In this document: positions 49,328 to 58,445 of the stretch, piece after piece
Layout: each line of letters opens with the position of its first letter
Numbering within the stretch: position 1 is the first letter of the stretch
NCBI RefSeq assembly: GCF_030813595.1
Contig: NZ_JAUSUH010000002.1
Span: forward strand, 186,001 to 250,000
Source: Ancylobacter vacuolatus
GTDB lineage: Bacteria > Pseudomonadota > Alphaproteobacteria > Rhizobiales > Xanthobacteraceae
Direction of reading: 5' to 3'
DNA length: 64,000 nt
Position numbers and translations under genes: made by a program
Notes under the pieces: generated by a model
What the model saw: the letters and a program-made list of their open reading frames with translations, nothing else
The model's database searches: none
What the model was told of the DNA's origin: nothing

Positions 49328-51667
49328 ATGCGCTTCCCCCTCTCCACCTTGGCCACGGCGATCCTGATCGCCCTCGTCGCGCTTTTTCTTGCCGGCGGCG
49401 GCCTCTGGCTCGTGAGCCTTGGCGGCAGCTGGTTCTATGCGGCGCTCGGCCTCGGCCTGCTGGTCTGCGCGGCGCTGGTGGGACGGGCGCATCCGGCGGC
49501 GCGGCTGGTGTTCGCGGCGGTGCTGGCGGCGACGCTGGGCTGGGCGCTGTGGGAGGTGGGCTTCGACTGGTGGCCGCTCGCCACGCGTGGCGGGCTGGTG
49601 GTGCTGCTCGGCCTGTGGCTGCTGACGCCCTGGGCGCTGGGCGGCCTGCGCCGCTGGGACGGCGCGCGGATCGCCCTCGCCGCCACGGTGCTGGTCTGCA
49701 TCGGCGTTGCCGGCGCGGCGATGCTGCGCGATCCGCATGTCATTGAGGGCCGGCTGCAGGCGCAGGCCGGCGGCGCGACGGCTCCCGACAGCAACGTGCC
49801 CGATGGCGAGTGGCATCATTATGGGCGCACCCTCGCCGGCCAGCGCTACACCCCGCTGGCGCAGGTGACGCCGGCCAATGTCAGCGAGATGGAAGTGGCG
49901 TGGACCTACCGCACCGGCGATGTGCGCGGTCCCGAGGACGTGGCGGAGACCACCTATCAGGTGACGCCGCTCAAGATCGGCAATCTGCTCTATCTCTGCA
50001 CCCCGCATCACATCGCCATCGCCCTCGATGCCGAGACCGGCGCGGAGCGGTGGCGCTTCGAGGCCAATGACGGCCTCGACCCCAACCGCCAGCACCAGAC
50101 CTGCCGCGGCCTTTCCTATTATCGCGATGCAAGCGTGGTCGAGACCGACCTCGCGGCGGCCCCGACCTGCACGGCGCGGGTCTATCTGCCGACCTCCGAC
50201 GCAAGGCTGATCGCGCTCGACGCCCTGACCGGCGCCAAATGCGCGGGCTTCGGCGACAATGGCACGGTGAATCTGTGGGCGAACATGCCTCACCAGCAGA
50301 GCGGCTTCTATTACTCCACCTCGCCGCCGACGATCGTGAATGACCGCCTGATCATCGGCGGCTCCGTGAACGACAATTACGATGTGGAATCGCCCTCCGG
50401 CGTCATCCGCGCCTATGACGCGATGACCGGGGACCTGCTGTGGGCCTGGGATTCCGGCAATCCCGACCGAACCACCCCGCTGGGGCCGGACGAAACCTAC
50501 ACCGCCAACTCGCCCAATAGCTGGTCGGTGTTCAGCGCCGACCCCGCTCTCGGGCTGGTCTATATCCCGCTCGGCAATGCGACGCCGGACCAGTTCGGCG
50601 CGGATCGCAGCCCGGCGGTGGAGCGCTACTCGTCCTCGGTGGTCGCGCTCGACATCGCCAGCGGCGCCGTGCGCTGGGTGTTCCAGACCGTGCATCACGA
50701 CCTCTGGGACATGGACGTGCCGGCGCAGCCGGTGCTGATCGACCTGGCCACGGCGGCAGGCACCACGCCGGCGCTGGTGCAGGCGACCAAGCAGGGCGAC
50801 ATCTATGTGCTCGACCGTCGCAGCGGCCAGCCGATTCTTCCGGTGAGCGAGGTGCCCGCGCCAAGCGGCGCCGTCGAGGGCGACTGGACCGCCCCGACCC
50901 AGCCGGTGTCGGCGCTGAGCTTCGCGCCCGAACCGCTGCGCGAAAAGGACATGTGGGGCGCCAGCCTGCTGGACCAGCTCGCCTGCCGCATCAAATTCCG
51001 CCAGCTGCGCTATGAGGGACGCTACACACCGCCTTCGCTGCAGGGCACGCTGGTCTATCCCGGCAATTTCGGCACCTTCAACTGGGGCTCGGTCGCGGTC
51101 GATCCGGTGCGGCAGGTGATGTTCGCGATGCCGACCTATCTCGCCTTCACCTCACAGCTGGTGCCTTCCGACGAGATTTCCGCCGACGAGCAGGTGAATG
51201 CCGGCGAGGCGGGGCTGAACGTCAATGCCGGCGGCAAGTATGGCGTGCGGATGGGCCCGTTCGTCTCCCCGCTCGGCCTGCCCTGCCAGGCGCCGCCCTG
51301 GGGCTATGTCGCCGGGGTCGACCTGCGGACAGGCACGAAGGCCTGGATGCACAAGAACGGCACCATCCGCGATGCCGGGCCGTTGCCGCTGCCGCCGATC
51401 CCGATGGGCGTGCCCGGCATTGGCGGGCCGCTGCTCACCGCCTCGGGCGTCGCCTTCCTCGCCGCCAGCATCGACGATTATCTGCGTGCCTATGACGTCG
51501 CCACCGGCGCCCAGCTCTGGCAGCAGCGCCTGCCGGCCGGCGGGCAGGCGACGCCGATGAGCTATGAGGCGGGAGGACGCCAGTTCATCGTGCAGGTGGC
51601 GGGCGGGCACGGCTCCATCGGCACCAAGGCAGGCGACTATGTGATCGCCTACACGCTGCCGCGCTAG
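49328..51667 (+). CDS. gcd: Membrane-bound PQQ-dependent glucose dehydrogenase type
   Basis: 779 residues from ATG 49328 (MRFPLSTLATAILIALVALFLAGGGLWLVSLGGSWFY). Five membrane helices (about 1-145) anchor a periplasmic eight-bladed beta-propeller. Propeller motifs include WHHYGRTLAGQRYTPLAQVTPANVSEMEVAWTYRTGD, WRFEANDGLDP, VFQTVHHDLWDMDVPAQPVL, GDIYVLDRRSGQP and FGTFNWGSVAVDP. Length agrees with Gcd (about 796). The enzyme oxidises glucose or another aldose in the periplasm and gives electrons to ubiquinone. PQQ synthesis genes are not in the window. Exact sugar is inferred. Confidence 0.9.
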   Translation: MRFPLSTLATAILIALVALFLAGGGLWLVSLGGSWFYAALGLGLLVCAALVGRAHPAARLVFAAVLAATLGWALWEVGFDWWPLATRGGLVVLLGLWLLTPWALGGLRRWDGARIALAATVLVCIGVAGAAMLRDPHVIEGRLQAQAGGATAPDSNVPDGEWHHYGRTLAGQRYTPLAQVTPANVSEMEVAWTYRTGDVRGPEDVAETTYQVTPLKIGNLLYLCTPHHIAIALDAETGAERWRFEANDGLDPNRQHQTCRGLSYYRDASVVETDLAAAPTCTARVYLPTSDARLIALDALTGAKCAGFGDNGTVNLWANMPHQQSGFYYSTSPPTIVNDRLIIGGSVNDNYDVESPSGVIRAYDAMTGDLLWAWDSGNPDRTTPLGPDETYTANSPNSWSVFSADPALGLVYIPLGNATPDQFGADRSPAVERYSSSVVALDIASGAVRWVFQTVHHDLWDMDVPAQPVLIDLATAAGTTPALVQATKQGDIYVLDRRSGQPILPVSEVPAPSGAVEGDWTAPTQPVSALSFAPEPLREKDMWGASLLDQLACRIKFRQLRYEGRYTPPSLQGTLVYPGNFGTFNWGSVAVDPVRQVMFAMPTYLAFTSQLVPSDEISADEQVNAGEAGLNVNAGGKYGVRMGPFVSPLGLPCQAPPWGYVAGVDLRTGTKAWMHKNGTIRDAGPLPLPPIPMGVPGIGGPLLTASGVAFLAASIDDYLRAYDVATGAQLWQQRLPAGGQATPMSYEAGGRQFIVQVAGGHGSIGTKAGDYVIAYTLPR

Positions 51668-51794
51668 CGGACCCGGCGGGCGTTGACAGGGTTGCGCCCG
51701 GCCCGTCGCGAATGCTTGGATGAGCCTCTTGGCAGGCCGATCCCGACGGGACCTGCGGAGGGGGCGGGGGCGCCATCAACGGGATGAGGATGCC

Positions 51795-53177
51795 ATGCCC
51801 GCAGAGGATTCACGCGACGAACCCCACGCGCTCGACCGGAGCGGCACCGGAGGGGAGCCCGGCGCGCCCGCGCCCGCCACCCGACCCCATGTCGTCATCG
51901 TCGGCGCCGGCTTTGGCGGGCTGCAGGTGGCGCGGGGGCTGGCCAGGGCGCCGGTGAATGTGACGCTGATCGACCGGCACAATTATCACTGCTTCCAGCC
52001 GCTGCTCTACCAGGTGGCGACCGCCACGCTCTCTCCGGCCGATATCGCCTGGCCGATCCGCCACGTCCTGTCACGCCAGACCAACATCACCATGCTGATG
52101 GCACGGGCCGAGGGGGTGGACCGCGACCGCCGCGAACTGCTCACCAGCGAGGGTCCGCTGCGCTACGACTACCTCGTCCTGGCCACGGGAGCGACGCACT
52201 CCTATTTCGGCCATGAGGAATGGGCGCGCTATGCCCCGGGGCTCAAGGATATCGAGGACGCCACCCAGCTGCGCCGGCGCATCCTTTTGGCCTTCGAGCG
52301 GGCGGAGGTCGCCTCCGCGCCGGAAACCCGCCGGCGGCTGCTGAGCTTCGCCATCGTTGGCGGCGGGCCGACCGGGGTGGAACTCGCGGGGTCGATCGCC
52401 GAGATTTCCCGCCACGCGCTGGCGCCCGACTTCAAGCGCGTCGATCCGCGCACCGCGCGCATTCTATTGATCGAAGCGGGCGAGCGGCTGCTGCCCGCTT
52501 TGCCGGAACGGCTTTCCGCTCATGCGCGCGAGCGGCTGGAGGCGATGGGCGTCGAGGTGCTGACCGGCCGGCCGGTCATCGACATCGGCCCCGACCATGT
52601 AACGCTCGAAGGCGGCGAGCACCTGCCGGCCTCGACCAAGATCTGGGCGGCCGGGGTGCGCGCCTCACCGGCGGCGCAATGGCTGGGAGCCGAGACCGAC
52701 CGCGCCGGGCGGTGCCGCGTCGAGCCCGATCTCAGCGTGCCGGGCGAACCGGACATTTTCGTCATCGGCGACGCGGCCGCGATCAGCGACCGTGCGGGCA
52801 AGCCTGTGCCCGGCATCGCCCCCGCCGCCAAGCAGATGGGCAGCCATGTCGCCCGGGTGATCGCGGCGCGGCTTGCCGGCACCCCGGCGCCCGGCTTCCG
52901 CTACCGGCACGCCGGCGACCTCGCCACCATCGGCCGCAACGCCGCGGTGGTGAAGCTGGGGCGGTTCGAACTGACCGGCTTCCTCGGCTGGATGTTCTGG
53001 GGGATCGTGCACGTCTATTTTCTGGTCGGCGCGCGCAACCGCATCACAGTCGCGATGTCCTGGCTGTGGAACTACCTCACCTATCAGCGCGCGGCGCGGC
53101 TGATCACCGGTGATGTCGAACCCGCCCCGGTGCGCGAATTGCCGCCGGATCCTGCGAGCCTGCACCCACCGGCCTGA
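51795..53177 (+). CDS. ndh: Type II NADH:quinone oxidoreductase (NDH-2)
   Basis: 460 residues from ATG 51795 (MPAEDSRDEPHALDRSGTGGEP), with GAGGATG upstream. FAD site VIVGAGFGGLQVARGLA, NAD site FAIVGGGPTGVELAGSIAEI, and FVIGDAAAISDRAGKPVPGIAPAAKQMG near residue 350. The C-terminal part (FELTGFLGWMFWGIVHVYFLVGARNRI) is the membrane-attachment region. It oxidises NADH and reduces ubiquinone without pumping protons. The N-terminus is extended by about 30 residues. Confidence 0.92.
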   Translation: MPAEDSRDEPHALDRSGTGGEPGAPAPATRPHVVIVGAGFGGLQVARGLARAPVNVTLIDRHNYHCFQPLLYQVATATLSPADIAWPIRHVLSRQTNITMLMARAEGVDRDRRELLTSEGPLRYDYLVLATGATHSYFGHEEWARYAPGLKDIEDATQLRRRILLAFERAEVASAPETRRRLLSFAIVGGGPTGVELAGSIAEISRHALAPDFKRVDPRTARILLIEAGERLLPALPERLSAHARERLEAMGVEVLTGRPVIDIGPDHVTLEGGEHLPASTKIWAAGVRASPAAQWLGAETDRAGRCRVEPDLSVPGEPDIFVIGDAAAISDRAGKPVPGIAPAAKQMGSHVARVIAARLAGTPAPGFRYRHAGDLATIGRNAAVVKLGRFELTGFLGWMFWGIVHVYFLVGARNRITVAMSWLWNYLTYQRAARLITGDVEPAPVRELPPDPASLHPPA

Positions 53178-53190
53178 GCGCGGCGGGCAC

Positions 53191-53463
53191 TCAGGAGAAG
53201 CAGCGGGCCAGCGTCGCCTCGTCGTCGAGCACCTCGAACCGCAGGACGTTTCCGGCCATATCCGTGGGGCGGATGGAAATCCACCGGCCGGCCTCCGTCA
53301 CCAGCAAGGCCCGGCCGGCGCTCTTGGCCTCCGCAATTATCGCCAGTTCGGAGCGCACCTCGCCCACCGCGCCGTCGCTTTCGAAGCGGATTTCGAAGCG
53401 GGCCGTGGCGGAACCGAAGCCGCTGGTGCGCAGCCATCCCTTGGCTTGGATCGTCCTGACCAT
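53191..53463 (-). CDS. Hypothetical protein
   Basis: 90 residues (MVRTIQAKGWLRTSGFGSATARFEIRFESDGAVGEVRSEL). No signal peptide or membrane segment; predicted small beta-rich cytoplasmic protein. No family is recognised. Convergent with the NDH-2 gene, 13 bases apart. Base composition is native. Confidence 0.55.
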   Translation of the reverse strand: MVRTIQAKGWLRTSGFGSATARFEIRFESDGAVGEVRSELAIIAEAKSAGRALLVTEAGRWISIRPTDMAGNVLRFEVLDDEATLARCFS

Positions 53464-53860
53464 GTGCCTCGCTCACGCTGATGAGTCTGTGCAATCTCCA
53501 CCAGAAGGCCTTCTACGACCTGGGGGCCATCGCGGATCAATTTCGCGGCAGAAAGCCGGAGCCCGCAGCGCGGACCCTTGCGACGCGCGTCACGTCACCT
53601 CAGGCAATGCCGCCGACGCCGCCGGGTTCCCCAGCGCGTTAAATGGGATAGGCAGGCGGGCCGGGGAGCGGCGCCTAAGCGCCGAGCGAAGGGGTGCGAC
53701 AATCGTGGCGCTGAGGCGCGAAGGTATCTCCACCCCACCGAGTTGCGACGCGCCATGTTACACTTCGTCATCGTCGGTGAAGACAAGCAGGCTGGCGACT
53801 GAGAGACCACGGGGCCGTTCTCGTCGCGCTTTCGCAATACTCCATGGGAGGTGCCGGCGC
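53464..53860. other. Intergenic region without a clear gene
   Basis: About 397 bases. Short open frames of 60-80 codons exist on both strands but have Arg-rich, low-complexity sequences and no ribosome sites worth noting. It probably holds promoters for the divergent small genes on each side. Confidence 0.5.
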
Positions 53861-54139
53861 ATGTCTTTCGAGATTTCGGAGATCACAAGCCCTTTCGCGA
53901 TCGACGAGGCGCTCGCGGGCGCCGCCTATGAGCCCGAGGACGTGGAACTGCTCGACACCGTGTTCGCCCGGGCGTGCAATCAGGTGTCCGAACGGCTTGT
54001 CATCGGCGAGGGCATTCGCAGCCTTCTGGCCTTCGCGATTCTCGAAGGCGCGAAGTCCGGCCTGCGCGATCCCGAGCACCTGACCGCCTTCGCCCTGCGC
54101 GCGCTGCCCAGCTTCCGCTCGCAGGAGGAGATTCGCTAA
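53861..54139 (+). CDS. Small conserved-looking hypothetical protein
   Basis: 92 residues from ATG 53861 (MSFEISEITSPFAIDEALAGAAYEPEDVELLDTVFARACNQV), with a strong GGGAGGTG ribosome site. All-helical and acidic, it resembles the short uncharacterised Hyphomicrobiales proteins with LLDTVFARACNQVSERL-type sequence (memory, uncertain). Convergent with the regulator-amidase fusion, 16 bases apart. Confidence 0.7.
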   Translation: MSFEISEITSPFAIDEALAGAAYEPEDVELLDTVFARACNQVSERLVIGEGIRSLLAFAILEGAKSGLRDPEHLTAFALRALPSFRSQEEIR

Positions 54140-54155
54140 GGCCCGGCCGCGCGGG

Positions 54156-56516
54156 TCACGCGCCCGGGCGCTCGAAGATCGCCTTCGCCACCCGGGCATG
54201 AATGCCCCAATTGCCGTCGGCGACCTGGGTGACGCCGAAATCGACCGCCACCGACATCAGCGAAATCGCCTCGTCTTCATCGAGGCCATAGCGTTCCATC
54301 AGGAAGTTGCGGGTGGCGCGCGAGGCACTGCGCAGCGCCCGGCTGAGCGAGGAGCGCTTGAACACTTCGGACTGGGCGTTGCGGCCCAGCTCCCGGAGAT
54401 AGTTGGTGTAGCTGAAGCCGTGCAGCAGCCAGGCGTCCGGCGTCTCGATCAGCGGCGCCGCCAGCCCGTTCAGAAACACCTTCTCCGTCTCGCCGCGCTT
54501 GTGCAGAACGAGGCGCACCTGCCCGGTGAGCGAGCATTCCAGCGCCGTGCCGCTGATCTCGCCATCGCCCTGCGCCAGATGCGGGTCGCCGAGCGAGAGC
54601 AGCGCCCCCGGCACCGCCACCGGCAGATAGACCCGCGCGCCCTTCCCCGCGCGCCAATTGTCGATATTGCCGCCGAAATAGCCGGGCGGCACGGAATCGA
54701 CGATGTCGGTCTCGCGCGGGGCCACCGCGATGAAGCCGAAATGCGGGCGCACCGGGATGCGGGCGCCCTTCAGCACCCCCTCGCGCTTCTCGATGCGGGC
54801 ATGGTCCACCGGCACGCCGGGATAGTCGATCGTCTCATGGACCACGCCGAACGGGTCGGTCTGCGGCACCCAGCGGAAGGAATAGACCGCCTCGGCAAAG
54901 CCGCTCTCGCCGGCCGCATCGGTGCGATAGATGGTGATGACCTCGCGCTTGCGCGGCTCGTCGAGAATGTCGTCATGGTGGAAGCCCCAGGCCGCCGCCG
55001 CATTGGAGCCGAAGGCCTGCCCCGCATGGGCCGGGTTGGCGCAGGGGCGCGGGCGCAGATCGAGAATCTCCACCTCCAGCACATCGCCCGGCTCGGCGCC
55101 GTGCACGAAGATCGGCCCGGTGCAGATGTGCACGCCGAAGCCCTCGCCCGCTCCGCGCCCGAAGATGGAGGCGTTCACCGGCCCGGCGCCGCGCCGGTCC
55201 ACCGCCTTGAAGTCCCGCGTCCAGCGAAAGACGCTTTCGGCGCCGGCATCGCCCTTGATCATCCGCTCGGCATCGTCCGAGGCGTGCTGGGTCAGGGTCT
55301 CGACCGTGACCCGCGCCCCCGAGCGCACCCGCAGCACCGGGGGAATGGTGCGCGAGAGATAACCCCAATGCACGGTGTCGCGCGACACCGGCAGATGATG
55401 CTCGCCGGGCGATCCCGGCTCCGGCGACGTCCGGCCGGCCACGGCGTTCTCGGGGGCGGCGACCTCCGTCCCATCCGCGTCCGGCGCGGTGGGGGCGGCG
55501 GCGAGCGGACCCGGCCGCACCGGGCGCGAGCCTGAGTGCATCGGGCGCCCCCGCGTCCAGCGGGTCGCGACGGTCGAGCCGGCGGACTTGCGGTAGTCGC
55601 GCGGCGAGATGGCATAGGCGGCGCTGAACACCCGGCTGAAATGCGCCTGGTCGGCAAAGCCCCAGCGAAAGCCGATCTCGGCGATCGAGCGGTCGGCATG
55701 CTGGGGGTTGACGAGGTCGAGCCGGCACTGCTCCAGCCGGCGGTGACGGACATAGTCGGAGAAGGAGCGGTCCTGCCCCTCGAACAGGCGCTGGATGTAA
55801 CGCGCCGACAGCCCCTCCGCCTTGGCGATATCCGCCACTGAGAGGTCCGGCTCGCGCAGCCGCGCCTCGATCTGCCCGCAGACGCGGGCGAAATGGGCGG
55901 CCTGCACCTGCGTCGCCGTGTCCTCCTCCGGCCGCGCCTCGGCCAGCAGGGCCGAGAGCACCAGCTCGGTGATGGCCGGCTCGGCCGCCATCACGTCGCC
56001 ATCCTCCATCATGGCGAAGTTTGCCGCCAGCGCCCGCATCATCGGCCGGGCGGCAAGCGCGGAAATCGATTCGCCCAGCACCAGCGTCGGCACGGTGGCG
56101 GCGCGGCCGAGGCGCCCTACCAGCCTCTCGCGCGGCAGGCGCAGCAGCAGCAGCTCGAAATCATTGCGGAACTGCACCGAGACGCGCGTCGCCGGATCGC
56201 ACACCCACAGATCGCCATCGGCGAATTCCGCCGCGCGGCGGCCGGAATCGGTGAGGTGGCCGCGGCCATAATTGACGAAGCCGATCAGGATCTGCGGCTC
56301 GGCCTCGGCCAGAGGGACGAGGTCCTGCGCCCGCGAGCGCAGCAGGGCGAAGGTGGCCTGGGTCGGCGACCGCTTGATCGATACCTCGCCGAAATGGAAC
56401 ACCGCCTCCTTCGGCATCCGCGCCGAAAGAGCGAGGCCGGCCAGCGTCTCGCGCCAGGCGGCTTCCTGCTTGCTGGCGGGAAAGGCGTTGATCGAAATCG
56501 GGGCGGCTCGGTTCAT
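54156..56516 (-). CDS. Fusion of AraC-type regulator and acetamidase/formamidase
   Basis: One 786-codon reading frame joins two whole proteins. Residues about 30-190 are an AraC-binding-like sensor domain. Residues 212-310 are a complete AraC helix-turn-helix pair (LSVADIAKAEGLSARYIQRLFEGQDRSFSDYVRHRRLEQCR, and RSIAEIGFRWGFADQAHFSRVFSAAYAISPRDYR). After a disordered Pro/Ala/Gly linker (about 311-370), residues about 373-780 are a full FmdA/AmdA amidase (HWGYLSRTIPPVLRVRSGARVTVETLT, FGVHICTGPIFVHGAEPGDVLEVEILDLRP, AWGFHHDD). The amidase hydrolyses short amides to ammonia and acid. No frameshift or internal stop is seen. It diverges from a TRAP transporter operon it may control. Confidence 0.88.
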   Translation of the reverse strand: MNRAAPISINAFPASKQEAAWRETLAGLALSARMPKEAVFHFGEVSIKRSPTQATFALLRSRAQDLVPLAEAEPQILIGFVNYGRGHLTDSGRRAAEFADGDLWVCDPATRVSVQFRNDFELLLLRLPRERLVGRLGRAATVPTLVLGESISALAARPMMRALAANFAMMEDGDVMAAEPAITELVLSALLAEARPEEDTATQVQAAHFARVCGQIEARLREPDLSVADIAKAEGLSARYIQRLFEGQDRSFSDYVRHRRLEQCRLDLVNPQHADRSIAEIGFRWGFADQAHFSRVFSAAYAISPRDYRKSAGSTVATRWTRGRPMHSGSRPVRPGPLAAAPTAPDADGTEVAAPENAVAGRTSPEPGSPGEHHLPVSRDTVHWGYLSRTIPPVLRVRSGARVTVETLTQHASDDAERMIKGDAGAESVFRWTRDFKAVDRRGAGPVNASIFGRGAGEGFGVHICTGPIFVHGAEPGDVLEVEILDLRPRPCANPAHAGQAFGSNAAAAWGFHHDDILDEPRKREVITIYRTDAAGESGFAEAVYSFRWVPQTDPFGVVHETIDYPGVPVDHARIEKREGVLKGARIPVRPHFGFIAVAPRETDIVDSVPPGYFGGNIDNWRAGKGARVYLPVAVPGALLSLGDPHLAQGDGEISGTALECSLTGQVRLVLHKRGETEKVFLNGLAAPLIETPDAWLLHGFSYTNYLRELGRNAQSEVFKRSSLSRALRSASRATRNFLMERYGLDEDEAISLMSVAVDFGVTQVADGNWGIHARVAKAIFERPGA

Positions 56517-56632
56517 GTGGGCGGTCTACACGGTGCGAGGCGGTTTCCGCAGTGAAGCACTTTGACGAACGGCGCACAAAAACTTGTCGCGCCAATGCGG
56601 AAGGCCGCCGCACAAAATCGCGTCATTTCTGT

Positions 56633-56644
56633 ACAACATGTTGT
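56633..56644. promoter_or_regulatory. Perfect 12-bp palindrome, operator candidate
   Basis: ACAACATGTTGT reads the same on both strands. It lies in an A+T-rich patch (about 56615-56670) of the 289-base gap between the AraC-amidase fusion (minus) and the TRAP binding-protein gene (plus), 162 bases before ATG 56806. A regulator dimer could bind here and act on both directions. No other feature was seen in the gap. Confidence 0.4.
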
Positions 56645-56805
56645 TTTTAATATCACATTTTACCTTGGCCACGACCGTCCCAGGACCCGCTTGCGCGGCC
56701 TCTGCCTCCAATGGGGCATTGCCCTGGCGCCGTTTCGCCGGGTTATCTCCTCCCGATCAGGACGCGCCGCAAGCTAACGGCGCCCATCGAGACAAGGGGA
56801 ACAAC

Positions 56806-57900
56806 ATGGATCGCCGTGGATTTCTGGGGGCCGGCCTTGCCGGCACCGCCGCTGCCGTCACGCTCGCCGCGCCGCACGTCGCCCGCGCCCAGGAGACGTT
56901 CAGCTGGAAGATGACCAACGCCTATGGCCCCGGCGCGCCCTTCTATGTCACCGGCCCGGGCAGCCCGACCTATTTCTGCGATCTGGTCGGCAAGATGTCG
57001 GGCGGGCGTCTCACCATCCAGCATTTCGCGGCGGGCGAACTGATCCCGGCTCTGGAGGGCTTCGACGCGGTCTCCTCCGGCACGGTCGAGATGAACGCCG
57101 CCAATTCCTATTTCTGGGCCGGCAAGGTGCCGGCGGCGCAGTTCTTCACCTGCGTGCCCTTCGGCCTCAATTTCCAGGGCCAGAATGCCTGGATCTACCA
57201 TGGCGGCGGCCTGCAGCTGTGGGAAGAGCTCTACGACCCCTTCAACCTCGTGCCGATGCCGCTGGGCAATACCGGCGTGCAGATGTCCGGCTGGTTCCGC
57301 AAGCCGATCGAGAAGGTCGAGGACTTCAAGGGCCTGAAGATGCGCATCCCGGGCCTGGCCGGAAAGGTCTATGCCCAGCTCGGCGTCGACGTGAAGCTGC
57401 TGCCCGGCGGCGAAATCTTCCCGGCGCTGGAGCGCGGCGTGATCGACGCGGCCGAATTCGTCGGCCCCTATCAGGACCGGCGGCTCGGCCTGCAGAAGGC
57501 CGCCAAATACTACTACACCACCGGCTGGCACGAGCCGAACAACGTCACCGAGCTGATCGTCAACAAGACCGCCTGGAACTCGCTGCCGGACGATCTCAAG
57601 GAAATCGTCCGCGCCGCCGCCATGGCCTGCAACGTGCTCAGCCACACCTGGTGCGAGGCGACCAATGGCGAGGCGATGGCCGATCTGGTGCAGAACCAGG
57701 GCGTGATCGCCGGCCCCTACCCGGCGCCTGTGGTCGACAAGCTGCGCGAGGTCTCCGCCACCACGCTGCAGCAGCTCGCCGACTCCGATCCCAAGATCAA
57801 GAAGGTCTATGACAGCTTCACCGCCTTTGCGGCCAAGCACAGCCAGTGGGCCGGCCTCTCCGAGGCGGTGTACCAGACCCAGATCCGCAGGGGCTCATGA
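56806..57900 (+). CDS. TRAP transporter substrate-binding protein, DctP type
   Basis: 364 residues from ATG 56806, with AAGGGGA upstream. Twin-arginine signal MDRRGFLGAGLAGTAAAVTLAAPHVARA. Family markers: WKMTNAYGPGAPFYVTGP, FQGQNAWIYHGGG, GWFRKPIEKVEDFKGLKMRIPGLAGKVYAQLGV and LERGVIDAAEFVGPYQDRRLGLQKAAKYYYTTGWHEP. This last part is typical of the subgroup for monocarboxylate/keto-acid type ligands (e.g. TakP-like). It captures the ligand for DctQM encoded directly downstream. Confidence 0.92.
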   Translation: MDRRGFLGAGLAGTAAAVTLAAPHVARAQETFSWKMTNAYGPGAPFYVTGPGSPTYFCDLVGKMSGGRLTIQHFAAGELIPALEGFDAVSSGTVEMNAANSYFWAGKVPAAQFFTCVPFGLNFQGQNAWIYHGGGLQLWEELYDPFNLVPMPLGNTGVQMSGWFRKPIEKVEDFKGLKMRIPGLAGKVYAQLGVDVKLLPGGEIFPALERGVIDAAEFVGPYQDRRLGLQKAAKYYYTTGWHEPNNVTELIVNKTAWNSLPDDLKEIVRAAAMACNVLSHTWCEATNGEAMADLVQNQGVIAGPYPAPVVDKLREVSATTLQQLADSDPKIKKVYDSFTAFAAKHSQWAGLSEAVYQTQIRRGS

Positions 57901-58445
57901 GCGGCACGCTTGAAAAGATCGCCCGCGGCCTCGACGTGATCGTCGAGGCCTGTGGCTGGGTCGCGGCGTGGACGGGCTTCGCGCTCGTCCTCGTCATGGC
58001 CGGCAATGTGCTGATGCGCTACGTCTTCAGCACCGGCTCGGTGGCGATGCAGGAGCTGGAATGGCACCTGATGGCGCCGCTGACGCTGCTGTGCATCGCC
58101 TACACCATCAAGCATGAAGGCCATGTGCGGGTGGACATCCTCTATGCCCGCCTGCCCCTGCGCGTGCGGCAGGCGATCGACCTGTTCTCGGCGCTGAGCG
58201 TGGTGGCGCTGTCGGTCATCATCATCATCCTGTCCTGGCGCTATGTGATGCAGTCCTACCGCATCGGCGAAGGCTCGCCCGACCCCGGCGGGCTGCCCTA
58301 CCGCTTCATCATCAAGGCGATGATTCCGGCCGGCTTCGTGCTGCTTCTCCTCCAGAGCCTTGCCGCCAGCCTGCGCGCGCTCATCCCCTTCCTCGGCGGC
58401 GAGGCCTCTCCTCCCGCGCAGGTGCCTGCCAATGCCCGTCAATGA
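57897..58445 (+). CDS. TRAP transporter small permease, DctQ type
   Basis: 182 residues (MSGTLEKIARGLDVIVEACGWVAAWTGFALVLVMAGNVLMRYVF), four helices with the conserved amphipathic QELEWHLMAPLTLLCIAYTIKHEGHVRVDILYARLP. The start overlaps the binding-protein stop (ATGA) and the end overlaps DctM by 14 bases. Confidence 0.92.
   Translation: MSGTLEKIARGLDVIVEACGWVAAWTGFALVLVMAGNVLMRYVFSTGSVAMQELEWHLMAPLTLLCIAYTIKHEGHVRVDILYARLPLRVRQAIDLFSALSVVALSVIIIILSWRYVMQSYRIGEGSPDPGGLPYRFIIKAMIPAGFVLLLLQSLAASLRALIPFLGGEASPPAQVPANARQ

Noticed and set aside
53578-53802. 74-codon open frame in the gap after NDH-2
   Set aside because: Arg-rich, no ribosome site, no recognisable fold, and no sign of selection by eye.
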